Below, in pieces: positions 55,464 through 63,900 of a stretch of 64,000 bases of DNA. Source of the DNA: Streptomyces albus subsp. albus (GTDB taxonomy: Bacteria; Actinomycetota; Actinomycetes; Streptomycetales; Streptomycetaceae). The stretch spans positions 1 through 64,000 of the forward strand of contig NZ_JODR01000025.1 in NCBI RefSeq assembly GCF_000725885.1, read 5' to 3'. The notes under the pieces were generated by a model. That model did not search any database. It saw only the letters and a program-made list of their open reading frames with translations, and was not told where the DNA came from. The position numbers and the translations under genes were made by a program. Position 1 is the stretch's first letter, and every line of letters begins with the position of its first letter.

Positions 55464-55505
55464 TCACTGACCAAGAGAACTACCGCAGGTATACTTGTTC
55501 AGTGA
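55464..55505. promoter_or_regulatory. leaderless TetR promoter inside a tetO-like operator
   Basis: TCACTGACCAAG (55464-55475) and CTTGTTCAGTGA (55494-55505) form an 11-of-12 inverted repeat. TATACT at 55490-55495 with CTGACC at 55467-55472 (17-base spacing) forms a promoter whose start would be at the GTG of the TetR gene (55502), so the message would be leaderless. The left arm extends to TCTCTATCACTGA at 55458-55470, identical to 13 bases of the Tn10 tetO2 operator. The divergent monooxygenase promoter shares the region. Confidence 0.6.
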
Positions 55506-56200
55506 CCAAGAAGCAAACCGCCGGCCGCGTCAAGGTCGGGATCACGCTCGACCAGGTGGTCGGCGCGGCGTTCGACGTACTCGACAGGGGCGGCGTCGCC
55601 AAGCTCTCCACCAGGGCCATCGCTGCCGAACTCGGCGTCAGCATGAACACCGTCATGTGGCACATCCGCACCAAGGACCGGCTCCTGGACACCATGTCCG
55701 AGGCCGTCATGGGAGAGGTCGAACTGGAGGACCTCCCCGAGGAATGGGACGACCAGGCGGCCGAACTCCTGGAGCGGCTGCGCCGGGCGATACTCCGGCA
55801 CCGGGACGGCGCCCTGCTCGTCGCGGGCGCCTTCCCCGCCGAAGTGCGGACCCTCGCCTTCACCGACCGCCTGATGACCGCCCTCCTGCGGGGCTGCCCC
55901 ACCCGCAGGACGGCCGCCTGGACCGCCTGGAACCTCTTCTACTTCACCCTGGGCCTGGTCCAGGAGGAACAGGCCGCGCCCGCCGGCGACCGCGACCGCC
56001 TCCGTGCGAACGTGGACGAGCGGCGCTTCCCCGGACTGAGCACGGTGGTGGAGGACTTCATGTCCGTCGACTTCGCGGAACGCTTCCGGTTCGGCATCCG
56101 GCAGATCCTCCACTCCGCCGCGACCATGCCGGCCCCCGACACCGCTGACGGGTCCCAGGCGACCGACGGTAAGGAGCAGACCCGCTCCCGGGACAGCTGA
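55502..56200 (+). CDS. TetR repressor with a true tetracycline-repressor-type ligand domain
   Basis: 232 residues from GTG. The recognition region LSTRAIAAELGVSMNTVMWH with IRTKDRLLDTM parallels Tn10 TetR ([20 protein letters not shown]), keeping Trp and His. The ligand domain also parallels it: LRHRDGALLVAGA for LSHRDGAKVHLGT and NLFYFTLGLVQEEQAA for VGHFTLGCVLEEQEH. The His that contacts tetracycline (His100) is not conserved. So the fold and operator class are TetR(B)-like while the ligand is likely different. Divergent from the monooxygenase operon, which it likely represses. Confidence 0.87.
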   Translation: MTKKQTAGRVKVGITLDQVVGAAFDVLDRGGVAKLSTRAIAAELGVSMNTVMWHIRTKDRLLDTMSEAVMGEVELEDLPEEWDDQAAELLERLRRAILRHRDGALLVAGAFPAEVRTLAFTDRLMTALLRGCPTRRTAAWTAWNLFYFTLGLVQEEQAAPAGDRDRLRANVDERRFPGLSTVVEDFMSVDFAERFRFGIRQILHSAATMPAPDTADGSQATDGKEQTRSRDS

Positions 56201-56214
56201 TCGCCGGCCCGGAC

Positions 56215-56418
56215 GTGTCGCCGACTGTTGTTCAGTGCGCAGGCATCGAGCCGTTGTTGCCGCACCGGACTCCCGGACGGGGTGAGCGGTGGCGGAAGCA
56301 CCGGCTGGCAACCGGCGGGACCGTGTTCGAGTACCGCACCGGCACGCCGTGGAAGACCTGCACGAGCAGTTTCCGGAAGGACCGGCGCTTCCGAGGAGCA
56401 CGCCGGATGTCGTCCTGA
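56215..56418 (+). pseudogene. fragment of an IS5-type transposase
   Basis: The frame reads IEPLLPHRTPGRGERWRKHR then VFEYRTGTPWK, matching the N-terminus of IS5/IS4-type (DUF4096-like) transposases (IEPLLPDRTPxRGGRWRDHR ... RTGTPW.DL). After TGTPW the homologous continuation (DLHEQF) is in another frame, showing a frameshift, and the catalytic domain is absent. No terminal repeats were found. Confidence 0.6.
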
Positions 56419-56570
56419 CCGCCGAGGCATTGACACCCGGGTGATCCGCCCCCGCCTGCGGCAGCGCGGAATCCTCCGCGGTGGTGCCGCGATCCGGAGG
56501 AAACGCCCTGGCTGTCGCTCCCGCCTGTCACACTGGCCCGCCATTGTCCCGGACGTCTACGGAGGTAGCC

Positions 56571-57641
56571 GTGACCGCCATCAGCGACGTGATCTCCTCA
56601 CCGACTCCGCTGCCGCCGGACCCGGTGGCACCGATGCCGGACGAGGTGGCACGTGAGACGGAGCGCTACCGGGCAGGTGATGTCGACGGAGCCCGGGAGG
56701 GGCTGCGGGCACTCGCTGCGTCGGGCCGGACAGCGAAGGCCGGAGCTGCCGCCGCGGCCCTCGCCGGTATCGAGTTGGTCGAGAGCGGTCCGGGTGAAAA
56801 AACCTTCCTGAAGGCACTGGCGCAGGTCGCCGGAGGTGAGGACCCGTGGCTCGGACCGCTGGCCGCCTGTCTGCCGTCAATGGAACTGTATGCGGCACTC
56901 GACTCGCTGGGCCCCGACGATCCCCTCGCCGCCAGTCCCGTACTGCGCGGAGTCTCCGCCCACCTGACCGGGGACCAGGGCACCGCACGGACAGCTTTGG
57001 CCGAAGCCGTGTCCCAGGCCACTCCCGGCCGGCTCGAAGACGACCTGTCGCACGTATTGCTGGGTCACCACCTCTTGTACAGCGGCGCGGCGCGGGATGA
57101 GGTGGAGGAGCCACTGACACACGTACTGGCCTCGGACGATGCGGTATTCACCGGCTACGCCCGATATCTGCTCGGCCACCTGCTCACAGGGCACGACGAA
57201 CCGGACCGGGCCGGAGAGATGCTCACCCAGGCGCTGAGCGACGCCCACCCGACCGTCCGGCAGGACGAGTCCCTGCTGCCGTGGGCCGGGGTGCGCCTCG
57301 GCGAACTGCTGGCGGGGCACTTTGAACTGGACTGCGTCGTGGAGCAGATGGAGCGCAGCGGTGTAGCGGAAATGTCCTGCGTGCGGGAACCCTTCGAGTC
57401 GGGTGCTTTCTTCACCGGAGTGAGCCGCCCGGCACTGGCCGGTATCGGACTGGGTTTGTTCACGGGTGACATGGGCGCTGTCCGCGCCGGGTTGCAACGG
57501 CTGCGGGAGTGGAGCGACGAACGCCACGAGCGAGGCCGCGCACTCTGCCTTGTGCTGGGCCACCGGCTTCTCGCCGACGAACCGGACGCCGGGCGCGAGC
57601 GGACCCTGAAAGGTCTGCTGGACGAGCTGAAGCAATGCTGA
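56571..57641 (+). CDS. hypothetical TPR-like helical protein
   Basis: 356 residues from a GTG with GGAGGT four bases upstream. It is helical throughout with alternating pairs: ARETERYRAGDVDGAREGLR, AAAALAGIELVESGPGEKTF, HVLLGHHLLYSGAARDEVEE, YARYLLGHLLTGHDEPDRAG. This suggests tetratricopeptide-like repeats acting as a scaffold. Codon bias is weaker than in flanking genes, in keeping with the decayed region around it. No other motif or signal peptide. Confidence 0.6.
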   Translation: MTAISDVISSPTPLPPDPVAPMPDEVARETERYRAGDVDGAREGLRALAASGRTAKAGAAAAALAGIELVESGPGEKTFLKALAQVAGGEDPWLGPLAACLPSMELYAALDSLGPDDPLAASPVLRGVSAHLTGDQGTARTALAEAVSQATPGRLEDDLSHVLLGHHLLYSGAARDEVEEPLTHVLASDDAVFTGYARYLLGHLLTGHDEPDRAGEMLTQALSDAHPTVRQDESLLPWAGVRLGELLAGHFELDCVVEQMERSGVAEMSCVREPFESGAFFTGVSRPALAGIGLGLFTGDMGAVRAGLQRLREWSDERHERGRALCLVLGHRLLADEPDAGRERTLKGLLDELKQC

Positions 57642-57700
57642 GCAGCTCTCGGTGACCCGGCCCGGCTCACCTCACCCCACGGCTCGACGCAACAGCGTGA

Positions 57701-57731
57701 CCCCGCCCGAGCGCGCGGCGCCCGGGCGGGG
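57701..57731. terminator. hairpin terminator after TPR-like gene
   Basis: CCCCGCCCG (57701-57709) pairs perfectly with CGGGCGGGG (57723-57731), between the convergent TPR-like and SRPBCC genes. Confidence 0.6.
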
Positions 57732-57786
57732 CCGGAGACCGGCGTCTTGGTGTGTGCCGGCCTCCGGTCAGGTGTCGCACACGTTG

Positions 57787-58140
57787 TCACCGCCGGTCGA
57801 GAGCGATGGCGACCTGGTCCATGACCTGCTGCCAGTGCGCCCGTTGCCGTTCGCGCTCTTGGGCGCTCGCCAGGTGCTCCTGGTGGAAGCGGAGCGTCGT
57901 GCGGGCTCCGGCGGCTGCGGGGGCGAGGGCGATTTGGACCGTGGTGGTGCCGTGGGTGACGCGGATGCGCTCCGCTGGGCGGTGGCCGCGCACCTCGCCC
58001 GTCACTCCTTGGGCCGTCCGGTAGGGGGCGCCCCGTTCCGGGATGAGGACCGCGCCGGGGCCGAGCCAGAGGGCGATGCCTTCGGGGCCACTGATGAAGT
58101 CCCACACGGCGGCTGCGGGGTGGGGCAGGGTGCGGGACAC
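57787..58140 (-). CDS. SRPBCC (AHSA1-like) protein, probably 5'-truncated
   Basis: 117 residues from a GTG; the frame also continues upstream to 58170 (LTKDAGWQIG), which fits the family, without a start codon. The AHSA1-type features are PAAAVWDFISGPEGIALWLG, LIPERGAPYRTAQGVTGEVR and RFHQEHLASAQERERQRAHW. SRPBCC proteins bind hydrophobic ligands or Hsp90. The original start seems lost at the junction with a plus-strand gene remnant at 58170/58171. Confidence 0.6.
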   Translation of the reverse strand: MSRTLPHPAAAVWDFISGPEGIALWLGPGAVLIPERGAPYRTAQGVTGEVRGHRPAERIRVTHGTTTVQIALAPAAAGARTTLRFHQEHLASAQERERQRAHWQQVMDQVAIALDRR

Positions 58141-58170
58141 GCCGATCTGCCACCCGGCGTCCTTGGTGAG

Positions 58171-58587
58171 TCCTGCGGGGCCCTCGCGGACTTCTGGGCT
58201 GCGGCCCTCGAGTACGAGGTGGAGGACCCCAGCGCTCTCGTCGAGCAACTGCTGGCCGCCGGGCACCTCGGCGAGGAAGCAGTCGTCGAGCATCGTGGCC
58301 GCAAGACCTTCCGCGGCTACGCCGCGATCCGCCACCCCGCGGACCCGTTCGACGAGACCAGCGGCGTCGGCCGCGGCCGGCGCCTGCTCTTCCAGGACGT
58401 ACCCGAGGGCAAGCAGGGCAAGAACCGCCTGCACCTCGACATCCACAGCGAACGCGGCGGTCTCGACAAGCTGCTGGCCAGGCTGGAAGACCTGGGGGCG
58501 GCCCGCGTCCAGGAGGTGGACCAAGGGCCGGCCGGACACTGGTGGGTCATGCGGGACCCGGAAGGCAACGAGTTCTGCGTAGCGTGA
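58171..58587 (+). pseudogene. 5'-truncated VOC (glyoxalase-like) gene
   Basis: The frame reads ALADFWAAALEYEVEDPSAL onward to RRLLFQDVPEGKQGKNRLHL and VMRDPEGNEFCVA, the typical order of VOC-superfamily domains. Full-length members begin with an extra beta strand (LVIDCADP-type) missing here, and no usable ATG or GTG precedes it in frame. The start of this gene and that of the minus-strand SRPBCC gene abut at 58170/58171, pointing to a deletion that removed the ends of both. Confidence 0.6.
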
Positions 58588-58594
58588 GCGCGGT

Positions 58595-58628
58595 CCGGGG
58601 AACGGCCGCCGAGTCGGCCGTTCCCCGG
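58595..58628. terminator. hairpin terminator after VOC remnant
   Basis: CCGGGGAACGGCC (58595-58607) pairs with GGCCGTTCCCCGG (58616-58628), a perfect 13-base stem. Confidence 0.7.
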
Positions 58629-58724
58629 GCCCGGAGCATCGCGGCGGTTCACTGTCCGGCTCCGACCCCGGGAGCTGACAGGCGCGTCAACTCGCCTGTC
58701 AGTGGCGGCTTTTAGGGTCCGTCC

Positions 58725-59804
58725 ATGTTCGATGAGCGCCTGATGACGCAGTACGCCGGCCACTCCCACGGCCGGCACGACACGACGCCGGTCCTGGAGC
58801 TGGAGGGGGTGCCCGTCGCCGTCAACGTGGACACCTCCGCGACGCTGTGGGTGTGCGACCTCGCCGCCGGTGAGTGCACGCGGCGTCCGCTGGACCTCGC
58901 CTCCGCCGGCCCCGACGAGGCGTGGTACCACGAGGTCGGCGAGTGGGACGAGGACTGGGACGAGGAGGAGGACGGGGAACGGCCGCGCTGGGAGGCGGAC
59001 GAGTACGAGATCGCCTCCGAGCTGACGGTCGTACACCTGGACGGACGCCCCTTGGTCGTCACGGGCGGCGGCCGGTTCGACCTGTCCGGCCCCGAACTGG
59101 AGACGATGGGCGGGGCCGTGCGGCTCTGGGACCCGCACACCGGCCGTCAGGTGGGCGGGACCCTCACCGGACACGAGCTGGGCGTCACGGGGCTCGCGGC
59201 CCTGCACTGCGACGCCGGGCCTCTTCTCGTCAGCAACTCCGAGGAGGGACGGCTGATCGTCCGGAAGCCGGGCACGGGTGAACAGGTGATGACGGCCGAG
59301 GTCAGCTACAACGGTGACCTCGGCACGGGCTTCCTCGACGGCCGGCCCGTCGCCGTGACCGGAGGGCACGACGACTTCGTCCAGGTGTGGGACCTGCTGA
59401 GCGGGCAGCAGTGGGGGCCGTCCCTGACCGGCGCGAAGCCGGTTCCCCGGGCGATGGCGGCGGTGGAGGCGGACGGGCGCCGCATAGTGGCGGCCGGCGG
59501 GGACGAGCACGTCCTCCAGCGGTGGGACCTCGACACCGGGGAGCCGCTCGGCGAGCCCCTGGCCGGTCACACCGACCGGATCTCCACGATGGGAACGGCG
59601 CGGGTGGCCGGCCGCACCCTCGCGGTGACCGGCGGCAACGACGGCACCAGCCGCGTGTGGGACCTGGCCGCCGGCCGGCAGCTGGGTGCCCCGCTCCCCG
59701 GCCATCTGCAGACCGTCACCGAGATCTCGGGCACTCCGGTCGCCGTCACCTCCTCCCGCGAGGACGGTCTGTACGTGTGGGACCTCGGCCGGGCCGTCGG
59801 CTGA
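58725..59804 (+). CDS. WD40-repeat protein
   Basis: 359 residues. WD-like units recur about every 45 residues, each with a [VL]W[DV] end: GGAVRLWDPHTGRQVGGTLT, HDDFVQVWDLLSGQQWGPSL, VLQRWDLDTGEPLGEPLAGH, TSRVWDLAAGRQLGAPLPGH and EDGLYVWDLG. An acidic insert (EWDEDWDEEEDGERPRWEAD) lies near residue 75. The number of blades seems fewer than the usual seven. Cytoplasmic, no signal peptide. Role unknown; the DnaE2/ImuB cassette is next, on the other strand. Confidence 0.8.
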   Translation: MFDERLMTQYAGHSHGRHDTTPVLELEGVPVAVNVDTSATLWVCDLAAGECTRRPLDLASAGPDEAWYHEVGEWDEDWDEEEDGERPRWEADEYEIASELTVVHLDGRPLVVTGGGRFDLSGPELETMGGAVRLWDPHTGRQVGGTLTGHELGVTGLAALHCDAGPLLVSNSEEGRLIVRKPGTGEQVMTAEVSYNGDLGTGFLDGRPVAVTGGHDDFVQVWDLLSGQQWGPSLTGAKPVPRAMAAVEADGRRIVAAGGDEHVLQRWDLDTGEPLGEPLAGHTDRISTMGTARVAGRTLAVTGGNDGTSRVWDLAAGRQLGAPLPGHLQTVTEISGTPVAVTSSREDGLYVWDLGRAVG

Positions 59805-59820
59805 CACCGTGCGGAGGCCA

Positions 59821-59853
59821 CCCGCGGCCGGGGCCCGGGACCCCGGCCGCGGG
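59821..59853. terminator. strong bidirectional hairpin terminator
   Basis: CCCGCGGCCGGGG (59821-59833) pairs perfectly with CCCCGGCCGCGGG (59841-59853), between the convergent WD40 and polymerase genes. Confidence 0.75.
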
Positions 59854-59880
59854 TGACGACCCGCCTCGCTGTGGCCGGGC

Positions 59881-59943
59881 CACCGTCTACGCCGCGCGGA
59901 TCACCGCCTACGCCGCGCGGGCCACCGCCTACGCCGCGCGGGG
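59881..59943 (-). repeat. 21-base tandem repeat, three copies, at the end of the polymerase gene
   Basis: Three 21-base copies (59881-59901, 59902-59922, 59923-59943), best-conserved block TACGCCGCGCGG. Read on the minus strand in the frame of the upstream gene, each copy supplies a TAG stop, so the stop codon is repeated every seven codons. Confidence 0.75.
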
Positions 59944-60945
59944 CGGGGACGAGCCCGCCGGGCGGACCGCGGCCGTCCCGAAGCGGCGGCGGGCGCGGTC
60001 GGCCGCCGCCTCGGCCCGGCGGGCCTTCTCCTCCCGTACGTCGAACGAGAGCTGACGGGCGGCCAGTTCGGCGGCGGTCAGCTCCTCGGCACGCAGCGCC
60101 ACGCCGCGCACCCGGGCGCGTTGCAGACCGAGCGCGTCGTGCAGGGCGTACGCCGCGGCGGCCAGCGCGGGGGTGTGCGCCGTCGGCTCGGACAGGGTGC
60201 GGGTGCGGGTGGTGGCGGAGCGGTCGGCGTAGCGGACGGTGAGGGTGAGGGCCCGCGCCACCTGCCCCTCGGCACGCAGCCGGAACCCCAGGTCGTCGGC
60301 GAGGGCGAGCAGGGTGCTGCGCCGGTGCGCGGCATCCAGTTCGTCCCGCTCGAAGCGGTGTTCGGCGGTGGCCGAGCGGGGCGGCGCGGTGGGGGTGACC
60401 GGCGTGGGGTCGATGCCCCGCGCCCGCTCGTGCAGCCGCCGTCCCGGCGCGGCGCCGAGGATGCGCTGGAGGGTGGCCGGCGGCGCGGCGGCGAGGCGGC
60501 CGACGCTGTCGAGCCCGTACGCGCACAGGGTGCGGGCCGTCGCGGGGCCGACCCCGTGCAGGGCGGCGACCGGTCTGCGGTCGAGGAAGGCGGCGGTCTC
60601 CTCCGGGCGCACCTCGCGGACCTGCCCCGGCTCCCCGGCCTGTGCGGCCATCCGGGCGAGCAGCGGGGAGGCGGCGACCCCGACGGTGCAGTCGGTGCCG
60701 TGCAGGGCGAGCGCCCGCAGCCGTACGAGCTGCGCCAGTTCGGCCGCGTCCCGCCCGAAGTACCGCAGCGCGCCCCGTACATCGGCGAGCGCGGCGTCGG
60801 GCGGGAGCGCCTGGACGACGGGGGTGATGTCGGTGAGCAGCGCCAGGAGCGCCTCGTAACGTTCGGTGGTGGCGGGCCCGAGGCCGTCGAAGTGGACGTA
60901 GAGCACGTGCGGCCCGTCCCCGGTCCGCGTCCGGTCGCCGGTCAT
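59929..60945 (-). CDS. Y-family polymerase-like protein (ImuB/DinB-like, likely non-catalytic)
   Basis: 338 residues; the ATG overlaps the dnaE2 stop (ATGA). The Y-family palm and thumb are visible: ALHGVGPATARTLCAYGLDS then VGRLAAAPPATLQRILGAAP (helix-hairpin-helix) and the little-finger region HRFERDELDAAHRRSTLLAL. At the N-terminus YVHFDG replaces the usual VDxD motif: His18 stands where the first catalytic Asp is expected, and the SxDE site reads PPDAALAD with Ala for Glu. This loss is as in ImuB, the partner that recruits DnaE2 to the beta clamp. It is coupled to dnaE2. Confidence 0.8.
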   Translation of the reverse strand: MTGDRTRTGDGPHVLYVHFDGLGPATTERYEALLALLTDITPVVQALPPDAALADVRGALRYFGRDAAELAQLVRLRALALHGTDCTVGVAASPLLARMAAQAGEPGQVREVRPEETAAFLDRRPVAALHGVGPATARTLCAYGLDSVGRLAAAPPATLQRILGAAPGRRLHERARGIDPTPVTPTAPPRSATAEHRFERDELDAAHRRSTLLALADDLGFRLRAEGQVARALTLTVRYADRSATTRTRTLSEPTAHTPALAAAAYALHDALGLQRARVRGVALRAEELTAAELAARQLSFDVREEKARRAEAAADRARRRFGTAAVRPAGSSPPRAA

Positions 60946-63900
60946 CCCGCGCTCCCCGAACTGGAGTGCCACAGCTTGCGCAGCGCCTTGGGGGAGCTCG
61001 CCTGCTCACCGGCGGGGCGCAGATCGGCCCAGGGGTGCATCTCGTAGCCGGGGGCGACCCGCACGGTGCGGCCGGGGCCCGCATCTGCTCCGCCGTCACC
61101 GGCGCCGTCCCCGGGGGCGCCGGGACGGGCGCCGGGGGCCGGTTCCGCCAGCCGGGCCGCGACCGCCGCCAGGCCGCCGGTGCGGCGCAGTTCGACCAGT
61201 TCGGCCAGGTCCCAGGCGGCGGAGCCGACGACGGTGAGGCTGCGCGGGCCGCGCCGCTGGACGGTGCCGCGCACCAGCAGCAGCCAGGAGTGGAAGACGG
61301 TGTGCGCGCAGGCGGCGTGCGAGTCCTCGAAGAAGGCGAGGTCGGACAGGCCGGTGCCGTCGTCCAGGGTGGTGAAGATGACGCGCTTGCCCGAGGCGAG
61401 CGGCGGCGTCTGGGTGGCCGCCTTGGCACCGGCGATCAGCACCGTCTCGCCGTGCGGCACCGAGCGCAGGCTGCGGGCCGAGTGGGCGCCCAGTTCGCGC
61501 AGGAAGGCGAGGTGGTCGGCCATCAGGTGGCGGGAGGTGTCCATGCCGAGGACATCGAGTTCGGCGCCGAGCCGCTCCCCGCTGTCCAGGTCGGGCAGAT
61601 GGACGGGGTCGGCCTGCCGGGCCGTGGTGCCGGCCCCGTCCTGCTCCGGCGCCTCCCCCAGGGTGAGCTGTCCTTCGCGCGCCCCTGCCGCACGCTGGGC
61701 GCGGTGCAGTTCGGCGATGTGCAGCAGCAGGTCGCGCCGGTTGCCGCCGGGGGCGAAGGCGTCCAGCGCGCCGACCTGGGCGAGGCGTTCGGCGACCGGG
61801 CGGGAGGGGCGGGCACGGCGCCAGAAGTCGCCGAGCGAGTCGTAGGGCTGCCCGGCCTCGATGCGGGCGGCGTCGGCCTCGCTGATGCCCTGCACCTCGG
61901 CGAGGGCGAGGCGCAGCCCCCACCGTCCGGATTCAGACTCCAGTTCGATTCGATAGGAGACGGACGACCGGTTGACGTCCAGCGGCAGCACCGGCACCCC
62001 GCGCCGACGCGCGTCCGCCAGCAGCAGCCGCTTGGGGTACATCCCCGGATCGTGCTCCAGGACACCGGCGTAGAAGGCGGCCGGACGGTGGGCCTTGAGC
62101 CATGCCGACTGGTAGGTCGGCACGGCGAACGCCACCGCGTGCGCCTTGCAGAAACCGTACGAGCCGAACGACTCCACGATCTTCCAGGCGTGCGCGACCG
62201 CCTCGGCGGAGAAACCCCGCAGGGCGGCGGCGCGTTCGAACCAGGCCTTCGCGGCGGGCCGCTGCTCGTCGTCCTTGAGCACCCGCCGCACCTCGTCGGC
62301 ACGGCCCCGGTCGCAGCCCGTCAGCCGGGAGAGGATGCGGATGACCTGCTCGTGGAAGATGGCCACCCCGTACGTCTCGGCCAGCGGCTCGGCCACATCC
62401 GGGTGCGGATGGTGGATACGGCGCCGCCCGTGCCGGGCCTCGATGAAGGGGTGCACCATGTCGGCACCGACCGGGCCCGGCCGGAACAGGGAGATGTCCA
62501 CCACCAGATCGTGGAAGGTCTCCGGCTGGAGCCGTGCGATCAGATCCCGCTGGCCCGGCGACTCGATCTGGAAACAGCCCAGCGTCTCCGAGGCCCGGAT
62601 CAGCTCGTAGGTGGCCGGATCGCCCTCCGGGACCGCGTCCAGATCGATCCGCTCCCCCGTGGCCCGCTCCACCTCGGCGACCGCGTGCGCCATCGCCGAC
62701 TGGAGCCGCACCCCCAGCACGTCCAGTTTCAGCAGCCCCAGATCCTCCACGTCGTCCTTGTCGAACTGCGCCATCGCGAAACCCTCCCCACTGGTGGGCA
62801 CCACCGGGGTACGGGCCCGCAGCGAGGAGTCCGACAGCAGCACCCCGCACGGGTGCATGGCCACTCCGCGCGGCAGCCCGTCCAGCGCCTCGACCAGGTC
62901 CCAGAAGTGGTCGCCGTGGTCCTCCTCGGCAACCTGCCCCAGCTCCGGCAGCTCGGCCAGCGCCGCCCGCGCGTCCCGCGCCCTGATGTGCGGGAACGCC
63001 TTGGCGAGCCGGTCCACCTCGGCCGGGTCCATGCCCAGCGCCGCACCCACGTCCCGGATGGCGTGCCGCACCCGGTAGGTCTCGGGCATGGCGACGGTGG
63101 CCACCCGCTCCTCGCCGAACCGTTCGAAGATGGCGCGGTAGACCTCCAGCCTGCGCGCCGACTCCACGTCGATGTCGATGTCGGGCAGCTCGGCCCGGCG
63201 CGGCGAGAGGAACCGCTCCATCAGCAGACCGTGCTCGACGGGGTCGGCGTGCGCGATGCCCAGCAGATGGTTGACGAAGGAGCCCGCGCCCGAACCGCGC
63301 GCCGCGACCCGGATGCCCAGCTCGCGGACGTCCTCGACGATCCGCGCGACGGTCAGGAAGTACGAGGAGTAGCCCAGGGACTCGATGATGGCCAGCTCCT
63401 CGTCCAGCCGCCGCCAGCGCCGCTCGTCCCGCTCGTAGCGGCGGGTCACCATCGCGGCGGCACAGCGGGAGCGCAGGGCCCGCGCTGCGGTGTGGCCGCC
63501 GGTACCGGCCAGATGTGCCTCGGGGAAGTGGACCCGGCCGATCCCCAGATCTTCCTCCGGGTCCACCCGGCAGGCATCGGCGGTCTCCTCGGTGAGGGCG
63601 AGGAGACGGTGCGCGGTGGCCCGCCGGTACCCGGCGGCCTCCGCGATCCGTTCCGCCACCCGGGCCATCTCCTCGGTCCCCTTCAGCCAGCGCTCCCCGC
63701 TGTCGAGCCCCCGCCGGGGATCGACGGGGACGAGCCGGCGGGCCGCGTCCAGCACGTCGGCGACGTTCACCTCGGTGCCCGCCGCCGGATCGGCGTACCG
63801 GACGGCGTTCGTCAGGACCGGCCCGACACCTTCCTGAGCGGCCAGGCCCAGCATCCGGGCGGCCTCCCGCAGCGGGCCCGAACCGGTGACGGCCAGGCGC

